Assembly (NCBI GenBank): GCA_004014935.1
Contig: CP025322.1
Coordinates: 992,001-1,056,000, forward strand
DNA: 64,000 nt
Direction of reading: 5' to 3'
Source: Saccharomycopsis malanga
Lineage: Eukaryota > Ascomycota > Saccharomycetes > Ascoideales > Saccharomycopsidaceae
A program made the translations under genes and the position numbers. Shown in pieces: positions 9,958 through 22,272 of this stretch. The notes under the pieces are model-generated. The model had not been told where the DNA came from and ran no database searches. It saw nothing but the letters and a program-made list of their open reading frames with translations. Position 1 is the first letter of the stretch. The number at the start of each line of letters is the position of its first letter.

Positions 9958-10770
9958 TCAATAAACAGGAGGGACCATTGGCACTCGCATTCCTATACCA
10001 ATTTCAGTGTCGAATACAAGTTTCAATGAAACCATGTCGGTTCCTGTCGTATGCTGAGTGTAGGTAGAATGATTCGAACTCAATCTGCGAAGAGCAAAAC
10101 TTGTATCTTTTGGTAGACCGGGTTCTTCATTTTCTGGCTCGTAGAGTGTAGTGGCTGTTAATGTGGAAGGCAGTTTTAGGGGCTTTTCAGTGTTTATTGT
10201 ATGGCGACGCATAAGTGTGAATCGCTGCCCAGTGCTATTGTTATTTTGATCATTATTGTTATTATTACGACGATAATGAGGTATTAGGTTACTGCAACGA
10301 CGGTGCTTCTGCTGCAGCTGTTGAGAAAAGTTGTTACGATATACACCGGCAACAATGTCAGCACGCGTAACTTTTCTAGGAAAATCTTGGTTGTTGTGTA
10401 GAGAATTGAGATTTGTATGGGCAACGACAGGGGCTGCGTTAGTTCCGTGGTTTTGTAATGAGGCATTCGTACCGCTCGTATGTCTTGAAATTCGCTGCGA
10501 AAATTCATGTTTGACATTCGTAAGAATTTCTCCTCCGGAAAAAGTCATTCTTTTGCTTGTTGTAGGTCTTTCCACAGCTTTAGTAACCGGCTGCTCAATG
10601 GAACGCAGCAGAGAAAGCTTTGACCCGTCTGAAGTTACTCTTTTTCTGCTTTTCCGTATGACAGGGCTAATTCCAGCAGACTTTGATACAGAAGTCTTTG
10701 CATCCGTCGTAATCTCAGAATTCCCGTACTTTTTGTTCTTCCCTAATGTCATAGAAAACAATCTAACCAT
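9958..10770 (-). CDS. Hypothetical basic, low-complexity protein (270 aa)
   Basis: I do not recognise this protein. The frame has 270 codons from an ATG at 10770, with an alternative ATG at codon 7. The product is rich in Ser, Thr, Asn, Arg and Lys, with an Asn run (RRNNNNNDQNNN) near residue 170 and no membrane segment or signal peptide. Two clusters (SPVIRKSRKRV and RRHTINTEKPLKLP) look like possible phosphorylation or nuclear-localisation sites, but this is only composition. The last 25 residues (LKLVFDTEIGIGMRVPMVPPVY) are the most protein-like. Length and GC above the flanks favour a real gene. It lies downstream of FUM1 on the same strand, convergent with MSH2. Confidence 0.55.
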   Translation of the reverse strand: MVRLFSMTLGKNKKYGNSEITTDAKTSVSKSAGISPVIRKSRKRVTSDGSKLSLLRSIEQPVTKAVERPTTSKRMTFSGGEILTNVKHEFSQRISRHTSGTNASLQNHGTNAAPVVAHTNLNSLHNNQDFPRKVTRADIVAGVYRNNFSQQLQQKHRRCSNLIPHYRRNNNNNDQNNNSTGQRFTLMRRHTINTEKPLKLPSTLTATTLYEPENEEPGLPKDTSFALRRLSSNHSTYTQHTTGTDMVSLKLVFDTEIGIGMRVPMVPPVY

Positions 10771-11643
10771 GGTGTGTGTGATATAAATTTATGTGCGGCT
10801 GAAGACCGTTTTAGTATTGCAATGTGACGCAGTCCTCAATGGAGTATAATGGTCAAAGATTGATGATAACAATGTAAAAAGGCTTACAAGAAACAACACG
10901 AAATACAGAAAAAAAATATATCAAAAACCAGGGTTTATAGCTGGTTATTATACGAACTCTATAGTGCATGAGTACGCTACAAACTCGGAAATTGCGTTCA
11001 AATGTTCCTTCCGAGAAACGAGAAAAAATAAAATATAAAAAAAGTTTTCCGTTAAGCCAGCCGACAACTTCATCACCATTACTACACAACAACCCTGCCC
11101 ATTTGTAATAGTCCACCGGTTTATATACACGATTGCTTTTACCATGTGGGGGTACTTCCTTGCAAGGGTTGGGCAATGTATTTGGTAGTTGTACCTTGTA
11201 TTCCTTGTAGAGCAAAGAATACGGCTGTATCCTGCTTCTCTCAGGATACGCCATACGAAAACCGAACACGAGCCAGACGGCGTGGGTTGTACGGGGGGTT
11301 TTTTTTCAGTCCGATAAATTGGCCTGGCACATGCTACTGACTCTAAACTTGCTAATACACTATAGTGAATTAGCTGCCCTTCGAGGATCTTTTCGTTTGT
11401 CAGAAAACTAAAGTTTAAGTACGAGTCACTATGAAATAGGAGACTCCATTATTAATAGGAGCGTGAGAAGCGCATAAAGATGCATAACGATACATAATAC
11501 TGAATATACCTACATCAACATTACATATTTGAGTTAAAGTTGATATATATAAAAAGTATTTAATATTGATTAAAAATCCTTAGAGATTTTTCAATACCGG
11601 TTAAGTTTAACTAACAATAAGGGTGAAAAAGCAACTAGGATGG
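10771..11643. other. Intergenic between hypothetical gene and FUM1
   Basis: This 870-bp gap contains the promoter of the 9958-10770 gene and the FUM1 3' UTR. A 138-codon frame on the - strand (10853-11269) has an unnatural Phe/Tyr/Cys-rich composition and no similarity I recognise, so I do not call it. Confidence 0.4.
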
Positions 11644-13374
11644 TTATTTTGGGCCAATCATGTTTTCTGGTTTGACCCATTGGTCAAACTGTTCGCTGGT
11701 CAAGGCACCCAATTCGAGAGCAGACTCTTTCAAAGTGATGCCCTTCTTGTGTGCATTTTTTGCAACCTTTGAAGCATTGTCATATCCAATATGTGGATTC
11801 AAAGCGGTGACCAACATCAATGATTCATGCAAAACCTTGGAGATTTTGTCCTTGTTGGCAATGATACCCTCTACACAGTGTATTCTGAATGAACGGGTTG
11901 CATCCTTGAGCAATCTGATTGAAGATAACAAGTTCTTTGCTAACACCGGCTTGAACACATTGAGTTCAAATTGACCAGAGGCACCGGAAAAAGTAATGGT
12001 TGAGTGATTACCAAACACTTGAGCACATACCATAGTCAACGCCTCACACTGTGTTGGGTTTACTTTGCCAGGCATGATAGAAGAACCAGGTTCGTTTTCA
12101 GGTAACGAAAGCTCTCCATATCCGCATCTTGGGCCAGAGCCAAGGTATCTGATATCGTTAGCGATCTTAAAAAGCGAAACTGCTAGAGTATTGAGGGCAC
12201 CAGAAGTCTCAACCACAGCGTCGTGAGCCGCAAGTGCCTCAAACTTGTTTGGTGCAGTTTCAAAATGAACTTTAGTAATTTCAGTAACTTGTTTTGCGAT
12301 TTCCACATCAAAGCCCTTACGAGTGTTTAAACCTGTACCTACGGCGGTACCGCCTTGTGCCAACAATCTTAAGCGAGGCAACACTGCTTCAACTCTAGCG
12401 ATACCAAAGGTGAGCTGCTGCACATATCCAGAGAATTCTTGGCCCAAGGTTAAAGGAGTGGCATCTTGTAAATGAGTGCGGCCAATTTTGATGATTGAAG
12501 CAAACTCTTCTGATTTGTTTTGTAAAGCATCACGGAGTGCAGTAAGCGAAGGAATCAATCCATTGACAATTTCCAAAACAAAGGCAATATGCATTACAGT
12601 AGGGAAAGTGTCATTAGAGGATTGAGCCATGTTGACATGGTCATTTGGATGAATTGGTTTCTTAGATCCTTTCACACCATCGAGTAATTCAATAGCTCTG
12701 TTTGAAATAACTTCATTTGCATTCATATTGGATTGGGTTCCTGATCCGGTTTGGAAAACCACAAGTGGAAATTGATCGTCATGAATGCCTTCAATAACTT
12801 CTGTGGCAGCAGTTTGAATTGCTTTAGCGAGAGTTGGCTCTAACAGGCCGTGACGCTCATTAACCTTACTAGCAGCAAGTTTTAGAATACCAAAGGCTCT
12901 GATAAGAGGAATTGGAAGTCGTTCAGTAGATCCACCAATATCAAAGTTCTGAAGAGAGCGTTGGGTTTGAGCTCCCCAGTATTTGGAAGCATCAACTTGC
13001 TGTAAGAGTTAGTATTTGTAAATATAACTGAATGGTAATAAGATATGCTATCTACTAGTACATATTATAATCAAATTCTATAGAAGATGATAATGTGACC
13101 CTTTTACCTATTCTCTTGACTGTTATACTTGATATAAAGCCATTTTCAGTGACAACTATTTAAGAATTACTATCAATAGTAGACATTTCGGCTCTTATAT
13201 TTCAATTACCAACGGAAAATCATACATACAATTTCGCCAAAGGCGTCGGTCTCTGTTCTGGTTTCAATAGCCTGATTCGTTAGTATCTGCCCAAGAGCAT
13301 CTCGCCACATTAAAACATACCATATTGCATAGTGTAGTAAAATACAACTCACCAGCTTGAAGAAACACTGCCAT
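11644..13374 (-). CDS. FUM1: Fumarate hydratase (class II fumarase), with one or two introns
   Basis: The main exon is 12999-11644. It follows an intron at 13229-13000 (GTATGT, TACTAAC 8 nt before the 3' AG) and exon 13271-13230 encoding [14 protein letters not shown], which joins to [15 protein letters not shown] exactly as in S. cerevisiae Fum1 ([25 protein letters not shown]). The core is complete: [31 protein letters not shown] and the signature [11 protein letters not shown]. The protein converts fumarate and malate in the TCA cycle and, in yeasts, also acts in the cytosol and nucleus. The N-terminus is unsettled. Without splicing, translation can begin at 13310 ([18 protein letters not shown]). 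With removal of a 49-nt intron at 13320-13272 it can begin at 13374 ([23 protein letters not shown]), or in the same frame at 13434. All join in frame. SINE-like copy A sits upstream. Confidence 0.93.
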
Positions 13375-13669
13375 TAAGTATGGCCTGTCATAGGCTATGA
13401 TATAATGTAACCACAGCGCTATGTGCACTGGCATGAGTAATCCGTTCCGAGATTAGCGGGGTCTGGGGGTGTCATAAATAGTGATTGCAAAATGTAATGG
13501 ACAGTTTAAGAAATAGATAGACAGTCTTGAAAATGGTGAATATAATGGATTAATCAAATGATGTTCACGTCGTGATGTACAAACCAACATATCTGAGCAG
13601 TTTAGTGAAGCGAATTTGATAAAAGGGACTTTTAAGTGGCTAAAAGGCTGAAATATGAATATAAAAACA

Positions 13670-14218
<549 letters not shown>

Positions 14219-14232
14219 AGAAGTGAACAGTT
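14219..14232. repeat. Target-site duplication, right copy
   Basis: Exact copy of AGAAGTGAACAGTT at 13670-13683, directly next to the 5' end of SINE-like copy A. Confidence 0.85.
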
Positions 14233-14497
14233 GGAAAGAAATATTAAAAGTTGAACAAACCAACATTTACTTTTGATTTTGCTAATGATTAAATCATTGA
14301 GGACTTGAAAGCGTAGAATATCATTTGGCCTTCAGCAGCAAGAGTCGACTTCTGGTACCATTGCCCTTATAAAATGAGCCATTCTACAGTGTTTCTATCA
14401 GCAACAACGGTGCGAGATCTCTATATTACCTACAAAGAGAAAAAATCATAATCGTGAATGCATAATATATATAAGAAGTATTAGCAGATGGCTATGA

Positions 14498-14893
14498 CTA
14501 TAGCCATTTACTTTCGGCATAGTCTTTATTCAGATCATTGCTGTAGGCTCCAGCAGCAAGTCTGCGTCTGGCTTTTTCGATTTGGCGTCTTCCAGCAACT
14601 TGTCTGGTAGGAGGTTCAACCTTGGCGCCATACCAACCATAACGGAAACCTATTTCGTGGGCTACAATTTCACCAAAGCCAAGCATAAGACCATTGATGA
14701 AAGGAAGCACAAGATTGATTGCCAGCGAGCTGATAACATCCCAATACGTTGTGGCGTCACTATCAGTACTATAGCCCTCAGCTTCGAAATTGTCAATTGA
14801 ACTGAGTGAATCTTCGTCCATCTGCAGCTGACCAATACCACCAACATGGTCCACACTGGCCATGTTGATATAATCTTGAATATCGTCACTCAT
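14498..14893 (-). CDS. MIM1: Mitochondrial outer-membrane import protein Mim1
   Basis: The product is 131 residues (S. cerevisiae Mim1 is 113). The centre, AINLVLPFINGLMLGFGEIVAHEIGFRYGWY, aligns directly with S. cerevisiae INLLLPFLNGMMLGFGELFAHELCWRFNWF. It gives the single membrane span with its glycine-containing oligomerisation motif (NGLMLGFGE). The N-terminal part is acidic and cytosolic and the C-terminal part is basic. Mim1 with Mim2 inserts alpha-helical outer-membrane proteins and helps assemble the TOM complex. It is divergent to MOT1, with 294 bp between the two starts. That shared promoter has a CACGTG box (14998-15003), a possible Cbf1 site. Confidence 0.92.
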   Translation of the reverse strand: MSDDIQDYINMASVDHVGGIGQLQMDEDSLSSIDNFEAEGYSTDSDATTYWDVISSLAINLVLPFINGLMLGFGEIVAHEIGFRYGWYGAKVEPPTRQVAGRRQIEKARRRLAAGAYSNDLNKDYAESKWL

Positions 14894-14997
14894 TATCTGC
14901 TAAGCGTACTCTTGTACATTGCTACAAAACCATCACCATATATATATACACCGCCATCACCAAATACTATCCTTTTAATAGCGAGTCATCTGACTAA

Positions 14998-15003
14998 CAC
15001 GTG
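14998..15003. promoter_or_regulatory. CACGTG E-box in the MIM1/MOT1 divergent promoter
   Basis: A palindromic CACGTG, the core site for Cbf1-type bHLH factors in yeasts, lies about 105 bp before the MIM1 ATG and 190 bp before the MOT1 ATG. In CTG-clade yeasts Cbf1 has been tied to respiratory and ribosomal genes, so a link to MIM1 is plausible but inferred. Confidence 0.35.
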
Positions 15004-15187
15004 AGTAAGACATAATTTTCAGAAAAAAGACAAGCGAAAACAAGCAAAGCGCCAACACGCGCGGAAAAACGAAAAATAGGTATAAATAAGCGGCTCTTCC
15101 CGCCCCCCGTCCTGGGTGTAGTAAATGAGAGAGATTTCGAAACTCACACATTTGTTTTAAAATATCAGCAGCCCTGTCCTTATCGTC

Positions 15188-18100
15188 ATGTCTAGGTTGG
15201 ACAGGTTAGTTTTGTATGTATATGTTTGCGATAACGTATGTTGATGATGGTGGTGAATGGTATATAATGTATTTTGATGTATTTTTCACTGGTGCGTCAA
15301 GCGCCAATCGCGCATCTACATTTTTCACTAGGTTGGAACATTGATTTTATAAAGATTCAATGTTAAGTCTTTTATGGATGGTGATTCACTTTTTATAAAA
15401 TATGATTGGCCGAATATTTTCAAAAAAAGTGATTAATTTGACAAATTGTTGGTTTTATTATTTGAAAAGAATTAATATTTAACGTTCTTTGTTTATTACA
15501 ATGTTATATTTTAATTTTATTCAACATCTTAACATCAAGGAAAATTAGCAAAGTCAACAAACGGTTTATTATCAATAGACAGTAACAATAAAAACCCATT
15601 AATAATATATAAAAGTAACAATATAAACACTTTTAATATTAAAGGAAAATAACTGCATATACAGCCAATATTTTTTTTTTTTTTCATTTTCCATGAAAAC
15701 AACAGCATTCTCTATCATTTACATCATCCGTTTTTCATTGGACCAACTTACTAACGCTCCAGATTACTAGACACAGGCTCTTCGGCCTTCATTAGAAACA
15801 CTGCTGCTGACCAACTCTCTGACTCTGCCAAAAACCATCCCGAGGAGATTCTCAATATCCTCGCCAGAGTATACCCGTATCTCAAATCTCGCAAGTGGGA
15901 AACCAGACTGGCTGCTGCTAGAGCGTTTGGAGGCATAGTATCACATTCTCCTGCATGGGATCCAAATCAGAATAGTAGCAAGGAAGAAGAGATAAAACAG
16001 GAAGAGGTTAAACAAGAAGATGACCAGCTCATCAAAGAAGAGCCTGACATTAAACAAGAAATCAAAATAGATCCTGAAGAACAGTTTCAGAAATTGAAAG
16101 ATGTTCTTTCAGTGTCTGATAATGTCAGACTTTCTCAGCTAAACTTTGGGAGACTTATAAATGATTGTCCCAAGCTTGTTTCCAGTGGAGTTCCATTACT
16201 TGATCTCAATAATAACAAGGATCTTATGGAAAATTTGAAATTGTCTAAACAATTGCTTAATGCCCGTCTTGGTTATGCTGACCCAGCTATATTAGTAAAA
16301 CAAGAACAGGAACAAGAACACAAAAGAATCAAACGGGAAACCGAAGAAGCACGTTTGAAGCAACAACAGCAAGAAGAACAAGCTGCTGCTGCCACCGCTG
16401 CTGCACGGAAAAGCTCATTGCCTGCTACTTTAGATGCTTCTTTACCAAGTAAAGGAAGTGCAGCTAGACTCAGGGCAATGGCCCGTAGAAGAGCTAAAGT
16501 AGCTGCCAACAGCTCTCTGAACAAGAACACTCCTGTAGATCTTTCGCATTCTTCTCTTTCTTCAGCTGTTGACAACAACGAGCCCAAAGTGGTAAAGTCG
16601 GAGCCCTCAAAATTTGAATTGACGTCACAAGCTGATGCCAATACGCTTGTTATGGAGACAAAAGTATCGAACATCAGTTTTGAAGAGTCTGGGGTTTCAG
16701 ACAAGATATGGATTTTTCAAGGTTTATACGAGTTACTTCTTTTTGATTTGTTCAATCCAAATTGGGAAATACGCCATGGTTCTGCTCTAGGGCTTAAAGA
16801 ATTACTCAAGAATCATGCCAAATCTATAAATAGGTTAAGTGGATATTCAAAAGACGAGAACGAGCAGAGAAACTTGGATGCGTTAGAAGACTTGAGTGCT
16901 AAAATATTGACATTGTTTGCCTTGGACAGATTTGGTGATTATATTTCTGATAATGTTGTTGCACCTGTCCGCGAATCCACTGCTCAAGCATTAGCTGCTC
17001 TACTTCTTAATATCAACGAGGAAAACCCTAAGGAGAAGGAACTTTTAGAAAACATTTTTTCCAAACTCATAGAATTAGTTATTCAGGACCCCAATCATAC
17101 TGGCTTGAAAAGACCTTGTTGGGAAGCGTCCCATGGAGGTATACTTGGATTGAAGTATGTTGTGTCTATCAAATCTGATTTCATCTTCAGCAATGAAACA
17201 ATATTTCGAAATGTCACCTCCGTGGTTCTTGATGGATTGCAGAATTATGTTGAGGAAATCCAATCCGAATCTGCTGCCTTGTTAATACCTACCATTGACC
17301 ACATTCTTCCTCACAAAGACTGGCTTATACGTATATTGAAAATAATATGGACAATTCTTGAATCAATCACCGATGATCTTAAATCATCTCTTAATAACAT
17401 CTTGCATCTTATCAGCACATTATCCGAACATCCGGAGGTGTTGCATCTCATAATGGACGAAATGTCTTCTACCGTCGAGGACGGAAAACCTGCCAACTAT
17501 TACTCCATAGAAAACCTCATACCCAAACTTTATCCTTTTTTACGTCATTCTATCTCCAACATACGGCGTTCTGTTTTGCAGACCATTCTTTCCTTTGCCA
17601 ATATCAAAGACTCTTCCAGCTCTTCCTCGTATAAATGGTTCCAAGACCCTCTTCTCATACGTTTGGTGTTTCAGAATTTGCTTTTTGAACAACACGAAGA
17701 CATACTTGCCTTGTCCGAGGAAGTTTACCAGAAACTTTTGGAGAAAAATGAATCTTATGACTATGAAAAATTTTCTTCCATTTTTGGTCCACATTCTAAC
17801 CCATTATTGAATCTTATCATGGTTCCATTGGGAGTTAATAGGTTGAATTATCATATGAACAATACAGATGTCTTAAAGCCTAATGGTGAGCCTTTTGCGT
17901 CTGACCAAGAGACCAATGGAGGTAATGGCGCCAGCCATAAGAGAGGACGTAAAAGAAAGAGTCCGGTTGACTCCAGTGATCAAACTGAAGACAATGCTTT
18001 TGGTATTGAAAATGGAAATTCTGATTTACACGTCAATATCGATGCACATATGTTGAAAGGAGATATTGCCTTATTGGGCATCAATGTGTTCATAAGGACT

Positions 18101-21100
18101 AGACTTACTGCGGCCAAGAATTTCGGTTACAGTTTAGCCTCATTTGATAATGAGTCTGAGATTCTTAAGGCCATTTTCACCAGATTGAAGCAAGCATTGA
18201 ATTCCAATCTCTCGTCACCAAAAACCTTTTCTGCTATTATTTTACAGCATTATTTCACTAAAAGAAGACATTTGAACAAACCTATCAGTGACACTTTGGT
18301 GAACACGGTTCAGCCAGTGTTACTCAAGTATTTGAATGAGCCAGAGAAGTTACCATTCTATCGAGAGTTGGTGTCATCATTGAAAACATTAAGAGGCCTT
18401 TGTTCAGATTTGTTTTTCCGTTTTGAAGAAACGGGAGGTGTTCCTCATAGTAAAATACCTTTGTTGCCGGTAGTGTGCCAAGGCGAAAAACAAGCTGGTT
18501 CCAATGCTTTCAGTGTGCAAGATGCCGAAAAAGTTGTGGACCATTATTACAACAAACTCTTCAAACAATTAAGTGGTGCTTCCAAATTCACTGCCTCTGA
18601 AGCCTTGGAAAGCACTAAACAAACCATAGTAAACTCCATACAAAACATCAATGAGCTTCGTTCTAGTAGAAACGTCACTGTTCTTGCCGCTTATGCTTCG
18701 GCAGCTCTTACTCTACAAGACAACCTCCCACCTAAATTGAACCCTTTCATTAGGTGTTTGATGGATTCCATCAAGTCAGATATGGAGCTTTTCCAGCAAT
18801 ACACAGCCCGTTCGGTGGCCCAGTTGATCTACAAATTGGTTGAGAAGGGCAAAACTAAGATATATGAGAAGATGGTTAAGAACTTGTGTTCTTATTTGAG
18901 TGTGCAACTACCTGAGTTTGCATCAAATAAACAGACTGGTGTGATATTTTCTTTGGAAATCCAGAAGTCAGTGGCCAGAATCAATAATGAAAACACACAA
19001 ATAGCAAAAGTCTTGGGCGCTAAAACCACTCTTTATGTGATATTAGACCATTATGGAGACAAAATATTTGAATTCTTGCCTGTACTCAAAGACCTTGCTT
19101 TTTTGCCATCCAAAATTTTGAAAGATCATTTTGAAGCTACTGATGAAACATTTAAAGACGAGAAATTATCACAATCAATCATCGACTCTATTGGTTTGAT
19201 AGAAACCTTAGCTCCCAAGTTGGAAGAACAATTGATATTTGAATATCTAGACCTTGAAGTGTTGCTCAATGCTCTAAAATCCGACTTTTCAGTGTTTAGA
19301 TATTCCGCTGCTAAATGTTTGGCTGCCTTGTGTAAGATATTTCCATCTAAAAGCATTCCCTTTGTGGTCACCAAAGTTTTAGTTTTGTTGAAAAACTCAG
19401 GTTTCTTGCATCACAGGCAAGGTGCCATTGAATCAGTATACCATTTGTCTAACATAATGGGAGCTGATATCTTACCATATGTGATATTCTTCATTGTCCC
19501 TGTGTTAGGAAGAATGAGCGATTCTGACCCAGACATTCGGGTCATTGCCACGACCACTTTTGCTTCCATCATCAAGTTGGTGCCTTTGGAAGCTGGTATT
19601 TCCGATCCCCCAGACATGCCAAAGGAACTACTCGAAGGAAGACAAAGAGAGCGTTCATTTTTGAGGGAGTTGATGAATCCAAACGAGATTCCAGAATATA
19701 ACTTACCTATTGCTATCAAGGCCACTTTGAGAAGTTATCAGAAATCAGGCGTCAATTGGTTACATTTTCTCAATAGGTACAATTTGCATGGTATTTTGTG
19801 TGATGATATGGGGCTTGGTAAAACATTACAAACAATTTGTATTGTTTCCAGTGATCATCACACAAGAACTGAGAATTTCAACAAAACACATCTGGACGAA
19901 TTCCGTAAGCTTCCTTCGTTGGTGGTCTGCCCTCCTTCTGTTATGGGCCATTGGGAACAGGAAATCAACCAATATGCCCCATTTTTGAAGGTTTTGGTTT
20001 ATGCTGGGCCTCCATCTGTTAGAAACCCTCTCAGACTGTTGATTGATGTTAATGATATTATTGTCACCTCCTACGATGTTATGAGAAACGACGCTGAATT
20101 TATTGCCACCAAAAATTTCAATTATGCAGTTCTTGATGAAGGTCATATTATTAAAAATGCAAATTCCAAATTAAGCAAATCTGTTAAAACCATCAAAGCT
20201 GAGCATCGGTTGATTTTGACTGGTACTCCTATCCAGAACAACGTTCTAGAATTATGGTCTCTTTTTGACTTTTTAATGCCGGGATTCCTAGGTACTGAAA
20301 AATATTTTCAAGAAAAGTTTTCCAAGCCAATTGCTGCTAGTAGAAATGCTAAAACCTCGTCGAAAGAACAGGAAAAAGGCGCTTTGGCTCTCGAAGCTTT
20401 ACATAAACAAGTATTGCCATTCATGTTGAGAAGATTAAAGTCTGAGGTTTTGAGTGATTTGCCTCCTAAAATTATTCAAGATCGTTACTGTGAGTTAAGT
20501 GATATTCAAAAAGCTTTATACAAAGATTTTGCTAAGAAACAGAAATCTGTGGTAGAAGAAGGCTTGAAAAATGCCATGGAAACTGATGATGAAGCTAATG
20601 GTGGGGGTAAACAACACATTTTCCAAGCTTTGCAATACATGAGAAAATTGTGTAATCATCCATCGTTAGTGCTTAGCCCAGAACATCCAAATTATCAGCA
20701 AGTCCAACAATACTTGAAAGATTCCAAATCGGATATTGACGATATTAGAAATGCACCAAAGTTGTTGGATTTAAAGAACTTGTTGATAGAATGTGGTATT
20801 GGTGGCTCAGGGGCTTCAGGAATAAAAAAGGCTCTTTCTGAAAAGCAACAAAAACAACAAGAGCAACAGCAATTGCTTTCCGATGGTGTAATCAGTCAAC
20901 ATCGCGCCTTGATCTTTTGTCAATTGAAAGAAATGTTGGACAAGGTTGAAAATGATTTGTTGAAAAGACATTTGCCTAATGTCAGTTACATGAGACTTGA
21001 TGGTAGTACCGAACCTCGTATGAGACAACAGCTTGTCCAGAAGTTCAACTCTGATCCTTCTATTGATGTGTTACTTTTAACCACCAGAGTTGGTGGATTG

Positions 21101-21568
21101 GGATTGAACTTGACTGGTGCTGATACTGTGATCTTTGTTGAGCATGATTGGAATCCAATGAATGATTTGCAAGCCATGGATAGAGCACACAGATTGGGTC
21201 AAACTAAGGCTGTGAATGTGTATCGGTTGATCACCCATAATACTTTAGAAGAGAAGATTATGTCGTTGCAACAATTCAAAGTCAACGTTGCATCCGCAGT
21301 GGTTAGTCAACAAAATAACAATTTGACGTCCATGGACACCAACAAACTTCTTGATTTGTTCGATGTCGAAGACAAAGACAATGGCCATGCTGGTAATGGT
21401 GACGATAAGGATGATGGTAAGGATGAGAACGCTCCAATTGATGATTTAGGCTTGGGTGGTAAGGCCAAACAAGCACTTGGATCGCTTGCCGAAATGTGGG
21501 ATAACTCACAGTATGAAGACGAATACAACGTAAAGAATTTCGTCAGCAGCTTGGGCAAAAAAAATTGA
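15188..21568 (+). CDS. MOT1: Mot1 (BTAF1) Snf2-family ATPase that removes TBP from DNA; spliced
   Basis: Exon 1 is 15188-15204 (MSRLD plus two bases). The intron is 15205-15762, with GTTAGT at the donor and TACTAAC 7 nt before the AG. Exon 2 is 15763-21568. The joined start MSRLDRLLDTGSSAFIRNTAADQLSDSAKNHPEEI matches S. cerevisiae Mot1 (SRLDRQVILIETGSTQVVRNMAADQMGDLAKQHPEDI), and the total is 1,940 residues (S. cerevisiae 1,867). HEAT-type repeats fill the N-terminal half, with a Lys/Glu-rich insert after about residue 70. The Snf2 ATPase follows: LCDDMGLGKTLQT (about 1350), the DEGH box and LTGTPIQNN, then the helicase C lobe with TRVGGLGLNLTGAD and AMDRAHRLGQ (about 1810). Mot1 grips TBP with the HEAT arch and strips it from promoters using ATP. 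The catalytic motifs are intact. Confidence 0.96.
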
Positions 21569-22272
21569 TTGTTTTTCTTTGTTGTAGTCATGTGTGAAAG
21601 CAAGACTATATTGTAAATTACTGTTTTATTACGTATTTATTTTATTTAAATTTAATTTTTTTTTCATAATTTTCATTGGTTTTTTAAAACCACCTAGCAT
21701 TTTCTATTGGTACAGAATATAAATCATGTATACAAAACCAACAAGCGACTTGTATTTTTAATAATAAATATAACTTTTAACTACGCTCTAGTAATTATGG
21801 AAACGTTTATATATGTCTAACTCTGGTTAAGGAGCCTATATTTACCTTGTTATATTTGTCTCATTAATGTCTCTCATTGGTTGATGATAATTCATCTAAG
21901 TCCCACTTTGCAGCCTTTGATGTACACCCATCTAACCAGCCTTTCCATCCACTACTTATAATTCTTTTCATTGAGTGGTTTTGTTCTTTGCACAAATTCC
22001 TTCTTAAAGCGTATTTAGTTGAATGGCCCACCAATGAAGAGCCTTTTTCTTCAAAGTAATACATAGGCTATCAGTTCTATGTAACCGTTTAATTATGCAC
22101 AATAATATACATTTAAACATTCTGGAATAAATTTGTCCGTTTTTCGTTTTTCATGGACTAAAATAAAATAATGAACATAACTGAAAATAAAAAAATGATC
22201 GATGTCTACATAAAAAATAATTAGAACGTAGAAAGAAAAAAAAATGATTTTATACAGCGAACGACAAAACAA
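21569..22272. other. Convergent intergenic MOT1-SET2
   Basis: AT-rich 3' UTRs of both genes, with an island of higher GC at about 21864-22064 (see the small frame there). Confidence 0.45.
21864..22064 (-). CDS. Possible small protein (66 aa), unrecognised
   Basis: The 66-codon frame starts MYYFEEKGSSLVGHSTKY and ends KWDLDELSSTNERH. Its amino-acid mix is natural (Gly, Trp, Asp, Ser) and its GC is visibly higher than the very AT-rich flanks. A frame on the opposite strand covers the same bases, so strand choice rests on composition. I see no known domain, signal peptide or membrane span. It lies in the MOT1-SET2 convergent gap, where a small gene would fit. It may equally be chance. Confidence 0.3.
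   Translation of the reverse strand: MYYFEEKGSSLVGHSTKYALRRNLCKEQNHSMKRIISSGWKGWLDGCTSKAAKWDLDELSSTNERH

Noticed and set aside
10853-11269. 138-codon frame on the - strand between the hypothetical gene and FUM1
   Set aside because: Phe/Tyr/Cys-rich composition unlike a folded protein, no recognisable similarity, and overlaps UTR and promoter sequence.
13322-13374. Alternative FUM1 first-intron donor GTGAGT at about 13352
   Set aside because: Joining it to the 3' site at 13272 shifts the frame and meets a stop almost at once, unlike the GTATGT donor at 13320.
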